DNA of 64,000 bases, from contig NZ_JBDPLH010000015.1 in assembly GCF_040187885.1 (NCBI RefSeq), positions 8,578 to 72,577 of the forward strand, written 5' to 3'. A program made the translations under genes and the position numbers. Positions within the stretch are counted from its first letter, which is position 1, and the number at the start of each line of letters is the position of its first letter. Below the pieces are notes generated by a model. That model did no database searches. It had not been told where the DNA came from and saw only the letters and a list, made by a program, of their open reading frames with translations. This stretch comes from Roseateles_E cavernae. Lineage in GTDB: Bacteria; Pseudomonadota; Gammaproteobacteria; Burkholderiales; Burkholderiaceae_C. Shown one piece after another: positions 57,218-64,000 of this stretch.

Positions 57218-58621
57218 ATGAGCCGCGAACAAGCCATCGCCCAGACCCTCGCCACCTTCGACGACGGGCGCTTCCTGCAGACGCTGGCGCGCCGCGTCGC
57301 CTACAAGACCGAAAGCCAGGACCCCGCCAGCGGGCCCATCCTGCACGCCTACCTGAACGAAGAGATCGCACCCTATCTGCAGACCCTCGGCTTCAGCTCC
57401 CGCATCGTCAACAACCCGGTGCCGGGCAAGAGCCCCTTCTTGCTGGCCGAGCGCATCGAGCCCGGCGCGGCCTTCACGGTGCTGACCTATGGCCACGGCG
57501 ATGTCGTGCGTGGTTATGACGCGCAGTGGCGCGATGGACTCAAGCCCTGGGACATCGTCGTCGAGGGCAATCGCTGGTATGGCCGCGGCACGGCCGACAA
57601 CAAGGGCCAGCACAGCATCAATCTGAGCGCGCTGGAGCAGGTGCTGGCGGTGCGCGGCGGCACGCTGGGCTACAACGTCAAGATCATTCTGGAGATGGGC
57701 GAGGAAGACGGCTCGCCCGGCTTGAACGAGGTCTGCGCGCTGCATGCCGAGCTTCTGAAGGCAGATCTCTTCCTGGCCTCTGATGGCCCGCGCGTTGCGG
57801 CCAGCAAGCCGACGATGTTCCTCGGCTCGCGCGGTGTCTTCAATTTCGACCTGCACCTGAAGCTGCGCGAGGGCGGCCACCACTCGGGCAACTGGGGCGG
57901 CCTCTTGCGCAATCCCGGCATCCGCCTGGCCCATGCGATCGCCAGCCTGGTCGACGAGCATGGCCGCATCCTGGTGCCGGGCCTCTTGCCGCCCGAGCTA
58001 CCGGCCAGCGTGCGCAGCGCGCTGAAACTCATCGAGGTCGGCGGCGGCCCGGACGATCCCGAGATCGACCCCGACTGGGGCGAGCCCGGCCTGACGCCGA
58101 CCGAGCGCGTGATCGGCTGGAACAGCCTGGAGGTCCTGGCCTTCACCTGCGGCAACCCGACCATGCCGGTGCATGCGATCCCGCCGACGGCGCGCGCGCA
58201 CTGCCATATGCGCTATGTCGTCGGCAGCGATCCGGCGCAGTTTCTGCATCACATCCGCGAGCACCTGCTGGCGCAGGGCTTCGACGATGTCGAGGTGCGC
58301 GGCACCGATGTGCACATGGCCGCGACGCGGCTGGACCCCGATGACGCCTGGGTGCGCTGGGGCCTGGCCTCGATGGAGCGCAGCAGCGGCAAGACGCCAG
58401 CCCTGCTGCCCAATCTGGGCGGCTCGCTGCCCAACGATGTGTTCTCCGAAACCCTGGGCCTGCCCACGCTGTGGGTGCCGCACTCCTATGCGGCCTGCTC
58501 CCAGCACGCGCCCAACGAGCACATCCTGGCCGACCTGAGCCGCGAGGCGCTGCAGATCATGGCGGGGATGTTCTGGGACCTGGCCGAAGAAGGGCCGGCC
58601 GTGCAGCGGCAGCGGACTTGA
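57218..58621 (+). CDS. M20-family metallopeptidase
   Basis: A 467-residue zinc peptidase: LTYGHGDVVRG (first metal His/Asp), GRGTADNKGQHSIN (bridging Asp) and EMGEEDGSPGLNE (catalytic Glu). A dimerisation domain starts near REGGHHSGNWGG, and the C-terminal His is in SQHAPNEH. GAAGGAGA precedes the ATG. Encoded directly after the transporter, it presumably cleaves the imported dipeptide or N-acyl amino acid in the cytoplasm. Confidence 0.93.
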   Translation: MSREQAIAQTLATFDDGRFLQTLARRVAYKTESQDPASGPILHAYLNEEIAPYLQTLGFSSRIVNNPVPGKSPFLLAERIEPGAAFTVLTYGHGDVVRGYDAQWRDGLKPWDIVVEGNRWYGRGTADNKGQHSINLSALEQVLAVRGGTLGYNVKIILEMGEEDGSPGLNEVCALHAELLKADLFLASDGPRVAASKPTMFLGSRGVFNFDLHLKLREGGHHSGNWGGLLRNPGIRLAHAIASLVDEHGRILVPGLLPPELPASVRSALKLIEVGGGPDDPEIDPDWGEPGLTPTERVIGWNSLEVLAFTCGNPTMPVHAIPPTARAHCHMRYVVGSDPAQFLHHIREHLLAQGFDDVEVRGTDVHMAATRLDPDDAWVRWGLASMERSSGKTPALLPNLGGSLPNDVFSETLGLPTLWVPHSYAACSQHAPNEHILADLSREALQIMAGMFWDLAEEGPAVQRQRT

Positions 58622-58706
58622 GGGGCTGAAGACGGCGGCTGTCTACACTGGGCTCTGGCCGACCCACACCGGGGTCAGGTCCTGCCTCAGGAGGAGATGG
58701 ACGCAC

Positions 58707-59459
58707 ATGGAAGCGCAGTGGCTTGTCATCGTGGTCGGCGCCGCTGTCGCCGGCTTTGTGCAGGGCTTGTCGGGCTTCGGCTTCGGCCTCACCGCGATGT
58801 CCTTCTGGGCCTGGTCGCTGGAGCCTATGCTGGCCGCCTCGCTGGCGGTGTTCGGCTCGCTGACCGGCCAGATCGTCGCGGCCGTGACCGTGCGGCGCGG
58901 CTTCGACTGGCGCGCGCTGCTGCCCTTTCTGCTCGGCGGTGCCGCCGGCATTCCGATCGGCGTGGCCATCCTGCCGGTGCTGGATGTGCCCTGGTTCAAG
59001 GCGGGGCTGGGCCTGTTCCTGGTGCTGTGGTGTCCGGCGATGTTGCTCAGCGCCAGCCTGCCCCGCATCCAGCGCGGCGGCCGCGTCGCCGACGGCATCG
59101 CCGGCGCGCTGGGCGGCATGATGGGCGGCCTCGGCGGCTTCACCGGCACGATACCGACCCTGTGGTGCACCCTGCGCGGCTTCGCCAAGGACAAGCAGCG
59201 CACCATCATCCAGAACTTCAACCTGGCCGCGCTGAGCGTCACGATGGCCATCTATCTGGCCAAGGGCATCGTCACCGGCGAGATGCTGCCGATGTTCGCC
59301 GTGGTCGCCCCCGCGCTGCTGCTGCCCAGCCTGCTCGGCGCGCGGCTGTACCGCAGCATCTCGGAGACCGGCTTTCGCCGTCTGGTGCTGAGCCTGCTGA
59401 CGCTGTCGGGACTGGCCCTGCTGGCCTCGGCCGTGCCGCAGCTGCTGCAGCGCCTCTGA
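58707..59459 (+). CDS. TauE/SafE family membrane exporter
   Basis: A 250-residue integral membrane protein with about eight helices and the duplicated family motif (VQGLSGFGFGLTAMSFW, GLGGFTGTIPTLWCTLRG). Relatives export sulfite, sulfoacetate or other small organic anions. AGGAGGAGAT precedes the ATG. It follows the M20 peptidase by 85 bp and could export a by-product of that pathway; that link is speculative. Confidence 0.9.
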   Translation: MEAQWLVIVVGAAVAGFVQGLSGFGFGLTAMSFWAWSLEPMLAASLAVFGSLTGQIVAAVTVRRGFDWRALLPFLLGGAAGIPIGVAILPVLDVPWFKAGLGLFLVLWCPAMLLSASLPRIQRGGRVADGIAGALGGMMGGLGGFTGTIPTLWCTLRGFAKDKQRTIIQNFNLAALSVTMAIYLAKGIVTGEMLPMFAVVAPALLLPSLLGARLYRSISETGFRRLVLSLLTLSGLALLASAVPQLLQRL

Positions 59460-59609
59460 CACCAGCGCTGCGTGGTCCGACTGTCGACGCCTGCCGGGCT
59501 CGATTTGGGCGATCAGCGCATCGTCAAGGTGACATCCTGTGACAGCCGCCATGCTTGCAGCGCCGACTGAGCGAACATCTGGGGTCTGACTGCCCTTCCC
59601 AGGATTTCC

Positions 59610-60671
59610 GTGGACACCATCGTCGCCCAGCTCGCCGTCTCCCTGCCCGCCGCTCGCTCGCTGGAGCAGCTGACACGCCCGCTGCTGGAGATGCTCGGCA
59701 AGGTGACCGGCCTGGAGTCGACCTACCTGACCTCGATCGACCTCGAGGCCGGCCAACAGCATGTGCGCTTCTCCCGCAACAGCGGGTCGATGGAAATTCC
59801 CGAGGGGCTGACCGTGCCGTGGTCGGACACGCTGTGCAAGCGCGCCCTCGAGGAGGGCCGCATGAGCACCAGCGATGTGTCCGACTGCTGGGGCGATTCG
59901 GACGCGGCGCGCGCTTTGGGCATCCAGACCTATGTCAGCACGCCGGTGCGCGGCGGCGAAGACGAACTGCTGGGCACGCTGTGTGCGGCCAGTTCGACCA
60001 GCGTCGCCATCTCGCCCGATGCCGAGGCCGTGATGCGGCTGTTCTCGCAGCTGGTCTCGACCTTCATCGAGCGCGAGCGCCTGGTCGAACGGCTGCAGCA
60101 GGCCAATGCACAGCTGCTGGACTATGCGATGCGCGATGCGCTGACAGGGCTGCCGAACCGGCGCGCCCTGGACGAGGAACTGACCCGTCTGCTCAGCCAG
60201 GCCCGGCGCGACGGCCGCAGCGTGCTGATCGGCGTGCTGGACCTCGACGGCTTCAAGCAGATCAACGACAGCTTGGGCCATGCCTGCGGCGACCTGTTTC
60301 TGCAGGAGATGGCGCGCCGGCTCTCGGCCGTGCTGCGCGGCTCGGACATGCTGGGTCGGCTCGGCGGCGACGAGTTCGTGCTGCTCGGGCCGGGCCCGGC
60401 CCTGGCGGCCGGAGGGCTGCCGGGCAGTGAGGGCACGCTCGCCGCGGCCGAGCTGCAGCGGCGCTTTGCCGCGGCCTCGGCGGGCCGCTTCCAGCTCGGT
60501 GATCAGTCCGTGGACTATGCCGGCGCCAGCCTCGGCGTCGTCGCCCTGGCACCCGGCGGCATGGCGACCGAGGCCGCCATCCGGCTGGCCGACGCTGCGA
60601 TGTACGAGATCAAGCGTCAGCGCAAGCAGACCGCGCCAAGCCCCAGCCCGGACCCGGTAGTGATCGCATAA
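59610..60671 (+). CDS. GAF-GGDEF diguanylate cyclase
   Basis: Makes c-di-GMP from two GTP. The 353 residues hold a GAF sensor domain (about 15-160) and a GGDEF domain (about 172-340). The intact active site GGDEF is at 252-256, and the inhibitory I-site RGSD at 243-246 is correctly five residues ahead, so product feedback is expected. The start is GTG 59610. No EAL or receiver domain is attached, and the protein has no membrane segment. Confidence 0.93.
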   Translation: MDTIVAQLAVSLPAARSLEQLTRPLLEMLGKVTGLESTYLTSIDLEAGQQHVRFSRNSGSMEIPEGLTVPWSDTLCKRALEEGRMSTSDVSDCWGDSDAARALGIQTYVSTPVRGGEDELLGTLCAASSTSVAISPDAEAVMRLFSQLVSTFIERERLVERLQQANAQLLDYAMRDALTGLPNRRALDEELTRLLSQARRDGRSVLIGVLDLDGFKQINDSLGHACGDLFLQEMARRLSAVLRGSDMLGRLGGDEFVLLGPGPALAAGGLPGSEGTLAAAELQRRFAAASAGRFQLGDQSVDYAGASLGVVALAPGGMATEAAIRLADAAMYEIKRQRKQTAPSPSPDPVVIA

Positions 60672-60962
60672 GCGGTCCTGCCGGCACCCGCTTGGCCAGG
60701 CCCTGTCCCCGGGGCCGGTCGACAACAGCGTGCAAGTCCGGCGACGTTGGTAGGCGGGGGCATGGGTGGGTGAAGCCACGGTCGTCGGCCGAGTGCCACG
60801 CCGTCCCCCAAAGCTCCCTGGAACTTTCCCAAACCCGTCGCGACACGCCCCGGTGCAAGCGTCTGTCAAAGGTCCGGGAGCGCGCTACGCTGCCCTACAC
60901 TGCCCCGTAGCCCCAAGCACCCCCACCCGTCCAGACGACGGGTCCCAACAAGGAGCGCCCCG

Positions 60963-62723
60963 ATGACTCAACCCCATGCCTTGAGCAGCACGAAACGACT
61001 GGGCCAGGCCCTGCTGCTCACCTTCAGTGCCAGCTGCCTGCTGGCCTGGGCGCCGCAAGCACTGGCCGCCTCGGCCGCGCCGGTGGCCGCCGAGAACGGC
61101 ATGGTGGTCTCGGCCCAGCACCTGGCGACCCGGGTCGGCGTCGATGTGCTGAAGGATGGCGGCAACGCGATCGATGCGGCGGTGGCCGTCGGTTATGCGT
61201 TGGCCGTGGTCTATCCGGCCGCCGGCAATCTGGGCGGCGGCGGCTTCATGACGCTGCAGCTGGCCGACGGGCGCAAGACTTTTCTGGACTTCCGGGAGAA
61301 GGCGCCGCTGGCCGCGACGGCCAATATGTACCTCGACAAGGACGGCAATGTCATCAAGGGCCTGAGCACCCACGGCCATCTGGCCGTGGGCGTGCCCGGC
61401 AGCGTCTCGGGCCTGGAATACGCGCGCGAGAAGTACGGCACGCTGAAGCGCCCCGCCCTGCTGGCGCCGGCCGTCGCGCTGGCCGAGCAGGGCTTTGTGC
61501 TGAACCAGGGCGATATCGAGATGCTGCGCACCGCGACCGCCGACTTCCGCAAGGACCCGGCCTCGGCGGCGATCTTTCTGAAGAAGGGCGGCGAGCCCTT
61601 CGAGGTCGGCGACAAGCTGGTGCAGCAAGACCTGGCACGCACGCTGAAGGCGATCAGCGCCCAGGGCCCGGCCGGCTTCTACAAGGGCGCGGTCGCTGCG
61701 GCCCTGGTCAAGAGCAGCCAGGGCGGCGGCGGCATCATCACGCAGGCCGATCTGGACCAGTACACGACCCGCGAGATGGCGCCGATCGAGTGCGACTACC
61801 GCGGCCTGCGCGTGATCTCGGCGCCGCCGCCCAGCAGCGGCGGCGTCATCATCTGCGAGATGCTCAACATCCTGGAGGGCTACCCGCTGAAGGACTGGGG
61901 CTTCCGCTCGGCGCAGGCGGTGCACCACCAGATCGAAGCGATGCGCCACGCCTATGTGGACCGCAACAGCTATCTGGGCGACCCCGACTTCGTCAAGAAC
62001 CCGATCGCGCGGCTGACCGACAAGGCCTATGCCGCGCAGATCCGCGCGGTGATCGACCCGAACAAGGCCGGCGTCTCCAAGGACATCAAGCCCGGCGTCG
62101 CGCCGCACGAGGGCAGCAACACCACGCACTACTCGATCGCCGATCGCTGGGGCAATGCGGTCTCGGTGACCTACACGCTGAACGACTGGTTCGGCGCCAA
62201 GGTCACGGCCGCCGGCACCGGCGTGCTCTTGAACAACGAGATGGACGACTTCACCGCCAAGATCGGCGTGCCCAATATCTACGGCCTGGTGCAGGGCGAG
62301 GCCAATGCGATCGCCCCGGGCAAGCGCCCGCTGTCCTCGATGAGCCCGACCATCGTCAGCAAGGACGGCCAGCCGGTCATGGTGGTCGGCACGCCCGGCG
62401 GCAGCCGCATCATCACGGCCGTGCTGCACTCGCTGCTCAATGTGATCGACTACGGCATGACGGTGCAGGAGGCGGTGGACGCGCCGCGCTTTCACCAGCA
62501 GTGGCTGCCCGACCTGACCAATGTCGAGACCTTCGCGCTCTCGCCCGACACCCGTGCGCTGCTCGAAGCCAAGGGCCACAAGCTCGGCGCGCCGCAGCCC
62601 GCCAACCATATGGCCGCCATCCTGATCGGCGCGCCCTCGCTGGGCGGCAAGCCGGTCGGCAAGCACCGCTTCTACGGCGCCAATGATCCGCGGCGCAATA
62701 GTGGCTTGGCGCTGGGGTATTGA
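60963..62723 (+). CDS. ggt: Gamma-glutamyltransferase
   Basis: Periplasmic breakdown of glutathione and other gamma-glutamyl compounds. The 586-residue precursor has a signal peptide (LLLTFSASCLLAWAPQALAA). Autocleavage should occur before Thr387 in SNTTHYSIAD to give the two subunits, with Thr387 as nucleophile. Also present are GNAIDAAVAVGYAL, NLGGGGFM and the lid/oxyanion region RPLSSMSPTIV with GTPGGSRI. AAGGAG precedes the ATG. The lid-loop region is of the standard long type. Confidence 0.95.
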   Translation: MTQPHALSSTKRLGQALLLTFSASCLLAWAPQALAASAAPVAAENGMVVSAQHLATRVGVDVLKDGGNAIDAAVAVGYALAVVYPAAGNLGGGGFMTLQLADGRKTFLDFREKAPLAATANMYLDKDGNVIKGLSTHGHLAVGVPGSVSGLEYAREKYGTLKRPALLAPAVALAEQGFVLNQGDIEMLRTATADFRKDPASAAIFLKKGGEPFEVGDKLVQQDLARTLKAISAQGPAGFYKGAVAAALVKSSQGGGGIITQADLDQYTTREMAPIECDYRGLRVISAPPPSSGGVIICEMLNILEGYPLKDWGFRSAQAVHHQIEAMRHAYVDRNSYLGDPDFVKNPIARLTDKAYAAQIRAVIDPNKAGVSKDIKPGVAPHEGSNTTHYSIADRWGNAVSVTYTLNDWFGAKVTAAGTGVLLNNEMDDFTAKIGVPNIYGLVQGEANAIAPGKRPLSSMSPTIVSKDGQPVMVVGTPGGSRIITAVLHSLLNVIDYGMTVQEAVDAPRFHQQWLPDLTNVETFALSPDTRALLEAKGHKLGAPQPANHMAAILIGAPSLGGKPVGKHRFYGANDPRRNSGLALGY

Positions 62724-62823
62724 GAAGGGGACCTCGTCGTGGCTCCATGGCGCTCCAGCGTTGGAGCCGCCGCGAGATCCAGACCGATGCCGTGGAACGT
62801 CCTTACTTAGGCATCATTGGCTG

Positions 62824-63255
62824 TCACCGAGCATATGGCGGCGATTGATCTTGGCTTGCCGAAACGTGGCGTGCGAAGTTGTCCAGGATTGCCTGCCAGC
62901 CGCTGCGCTGAGCCTCCTCGGAGTGGCTGTCCTCGCTGTCGAATGTCACCGTGACAGTGACACCGGTGGGGCCTTCCGAAAACTCCACCAAACCGATCCG
63001 CCCGCCAAATGTGTATTCGATGAGTTTGTGCGGCGTGACCTGCGTGTACTCGCCTTCAAAGTCGAACCCAAAGGAGCCGTCCTTCGCCTCCATGCGAGAT
63101 GAGAACTTGCCGCCCACACGGAGATCGACTGTGGACGCCGTGGTGTGCCAATCTGGGGACGCAGTGTTCCAAATCTTGATGTCGTCGGGCGAGTTGTACC
63201 TGCGCCAGACCTCAGCGATGGGGGCTGCGACGACGGTGGATACGGTGACTTTCAT
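62824..63255 (-). CDS. SRPBCC (AHSA1-like) family protein
   Basis: A 143-residue lipid/ligand-binding helix-grip protein. The opening VTVSTVVAAPIAEVWRRYNS and SGWQAILDNFARHV at the C-terminal helix are typical of the START/AHSA1-like group. Base composition is lower than in the ggt gene next door. It is on the opposite strand to ggt, 100 bp away. The nonamer GTGGAACGT occurs on both sides of it (62792 and 63436), which may mark cassette boundaries. Function unknown. Confidence 0.85.
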   Translation of the reverse strand: MKVTVSTVVAAPIAEVWRRYNSPDDIKIWNTASPDWHTTASTVDLRVGGKFSSRMEAKDGSFGFDFEGEYTQVTPHKLIEYTFGGRIGLVEFSEGPTGVTVTVTFDSEDSHSEEAQRSGWQAILDNFARHVSASQDQSPPYAR

Positions 63256-63435
63256 TCAAGCTCCAATGAGTGGGACGTGGGTTATGAAGTCCCATGTTCG
63301 AACCAACCGGATCACTGCTGCGAAACGGCTTGGACCGCCGTAGCGAGCCCGGTGCTCGAGCGATGGGCTAGACCGCGCGTCAGTTCGTGATATGGATGGT
63401 GCTCTGGCCCGCTTGAGGGCATGCTTTCTCTTGCT

Positions 63436-63504
63436 GTGGAACGTTTGAATTCAGCGGACCAGCCAGCGAAGCTGGCGCAGGTCTGATGCAATGAGGGGTT
63501 ACGC
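63436..63504 (-). repeat. attC-like imperfect palindrome, site 1 (integron cassette site)
   Basis: A 69-bp imperfect palindrome. On the minus strand it opens with GCGTAAC, which contains the stop TAA of the GNAT gene. It continues CATTGCATCAGACC, then GCCAGC-TTC-GCTGGC, then GGTCCGCTGAATTCAAAC, ending GTTCCAC. Inner and outer arms pair with a few extrahelical bases, as in integron attC sites. The outer heptamers fit RYYYAAC and GTTRRRY only partly. Confidence 0.55.
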
Positions 63505-63942
63505 CCCACTTTGTAGATGCAGACTCGCGTCCGTCTCTTCAAACACCCGGAATCCTAGGCGTTCGTACAGTCGTTGGGCCGGATTCACTCGAAGCACCCA
63601 GAGCCGAACCGGCACGCCAAGTTGTCTGGAGAGGAGCAAGACGTCTTCTATGAGCTTGGTGCCAACGCCTTGACCCTGATGCTCAGGCAGTATGAAAACT
63701 TGGTTTATGTCGATATGGGTTGGATGCTTATCTACTCGAGTCATGCCCGCGGCTCGGTTGTTCACATCCACGATGCGCAGCCTACCTCGGGTAATGTCCT
63801 CGGTGATTTGAGCTCGGGCCTCGTCGGCGTTCCAGACGCCCCACGTAGACTCCACGTAACCGCGCATGGTTGTCTCGCGAAGTGAGTACGCGAAATCCGT
63901 ATCCTCTCGGAGCGCGAGGCGAGTGGAGACTGCGAGGGGCAT
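63499..63942 (-). CDS. GNAT family N-acetyltransferase in a probable integron gene cassette
   Basis: A 147-residue acetyltransferase with acetyl-CoA loop FILPEHQGQGVGTKLIEDV and the terminal RLYERLGFRVFEE. Lower GC than the chromosome core. Its start lies 11 bp after the GTTAAGC heptamer of site 2, and its stop codon is inside the attC-like site 1. This compact layout is what integron cassettes show. The substrate is unknown; some cassette GNATs modify aminoglycosides, but nothing here shows that. Confidence 0.85.
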   Translation of the reverse strand: MPLAVSTRLALREDTDFAYSLRETTMRGYVESTWGVWNADEARAQITEDITRGRLRIVDVNNRAAGMTRVDKHPTHIDINQVFILPEHQGQGVGTKLIEDVLLLSRQLGVPVRLWVLRVNPAQRLYERLGFRVFEETDASLHLQSGA

Positions 63943-63952
63943 TGGTTGTGCG

Positions 63953-64000
63953 GCTTAACGTACAAGGTAAACGGACCAGCCAGCGTAGCTGGCGCAGGTC
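63953..64000 (-). repeat. attC-like site 2, cut by the window end
   Basis: On the minus strand: GACCTGCGCCAGC-TAC-GCTGGCTGGTCCG, 11 bases, then CGTTAAGC. The last heptamer GTTAAGC fits the integron crossover consensus GTTRRRY exactly. The central hairpin matches site 1 except for one loop base, and the distance from hairpin to heptamer is identical. The left half lies beyond the window. Confidence 0.55.

Noticed and set aside
58557..60869. 770-codon open frame on the minus strand
   Set aside because: It is the antisense shadow of the TauE-like and diguanylate cyclase genes. Its composition is that of GC-skewed antisense reading and it has no domain motifs.
60672..60962. Possible c-di-GMP riboswitch before ggt, suggested by the GGDEF gene next door
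   Set aside because: I found no GEMM-type conserved core or tetraloop arrangement. The region shows only a ribosome-binding site and GC-rich sequence.
63256..63435. Possible 37-codon ORF between SRPBCC and attC-like site 1 (minus strand)
   Set aside because: No ribosome-binding site or coding signature; it may just be spacer.

Overview
The window is GC-rich, densely packed chromosome of a Gram-negative betaproteobacterium, most likely order Burkholderiales (the Roseateles/Mitsuaria/Rubrivivax neighbourhood). This placement is inferred from the strong G/C third-position bias, a tripartite-type (Bug) periplasmic receptor, a PEP-CTERM protein, short-overlap operons and general gene content. No rRNA, tRNA, CRISPR array, phage block or complete insertion sequence was seen.

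Left third (1-18.3 kb). It opens with a truncated aldehyde dehydrogenase, then a double-GNAT protein coupled to a 2-hydroxyacid dehydrogenase. Next comes an amine/amino-acid catabolic block: class III aminotransferase, Lrp/AsnC regulator, and a three-subunit HcnABC/opine-oxidase-like dehydrogenase made of a [2Fe-2S] subunit and two FAD subunits. It meets a convergent isoquinoline 1-oxidoreductase-type molybdenum hydroxylase. A metal-uptake-like block follows: two small secreted proteins with His-containing segments, a TonB-dependent receptor, a DUF4198 protein and an acyltransferase-like membrane protein. The block ends with an AraC-type regulator, a haloacid-dehalogenase-like hydrolase and an M20 amidohydrolase.

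Accessory island (18.3-20.9 kb). Base composition drops. An unrecognised 384-residue protein sits beside two inverted copies of a structured intergenic repeat whose central stem-loops differ in sequence but both pair perfectly.

Middle (20.9-36 kb). An imelysin / di-heme oxidoreductase / imelysin / DUF1513 operon has a Fur-like palindrome at its head. Housekeeping genes follow (glutaredoxin-like, MBL-fold, RidA, PlsY, YbaK, TrxC). A sugar-acid (probably uronate/aldarate) catabolic operon comes next: GntR, SMP-30 lactonase, uronate-dehydrogenase-like, RraA-like, enolase-superfamily dehydratase and Bug receptor, with a divergent semialdehyde dehydrogenase. An AT-rich motif is shared between the regulator promoter and the divergent promoter.

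36-51 kb. A porin, a secreted glycosidase-like protein and a PEP-CTERM protein are followed by a second outer-membrane uptake set (DUF2946, TonB receptor, PepSY). Then come an aldo/keto reductase, a DUF2975-XRE pair, two unknown envelope proteins, an acyl-CoA synthetase, an ArsC-like protein and a two-gene unknown module whose first protein has His and Cys motifs reminiscent of caspase-like proteases.

51-64 kb. A LysR regulator stands divergent to a complete dipeptide-type ABC transporter and an M20 peptidase. A TauE-like exporter, a GAF-GGDEF diguanylate cyclase and a periplasmic gamma-glutamyltransferase follow. The right end again has lower GC and looks like integron cassettes: a GNAT gene is bounded by two related imperfect palindromes with attC-like features, one of which covers the gene's stop codon.
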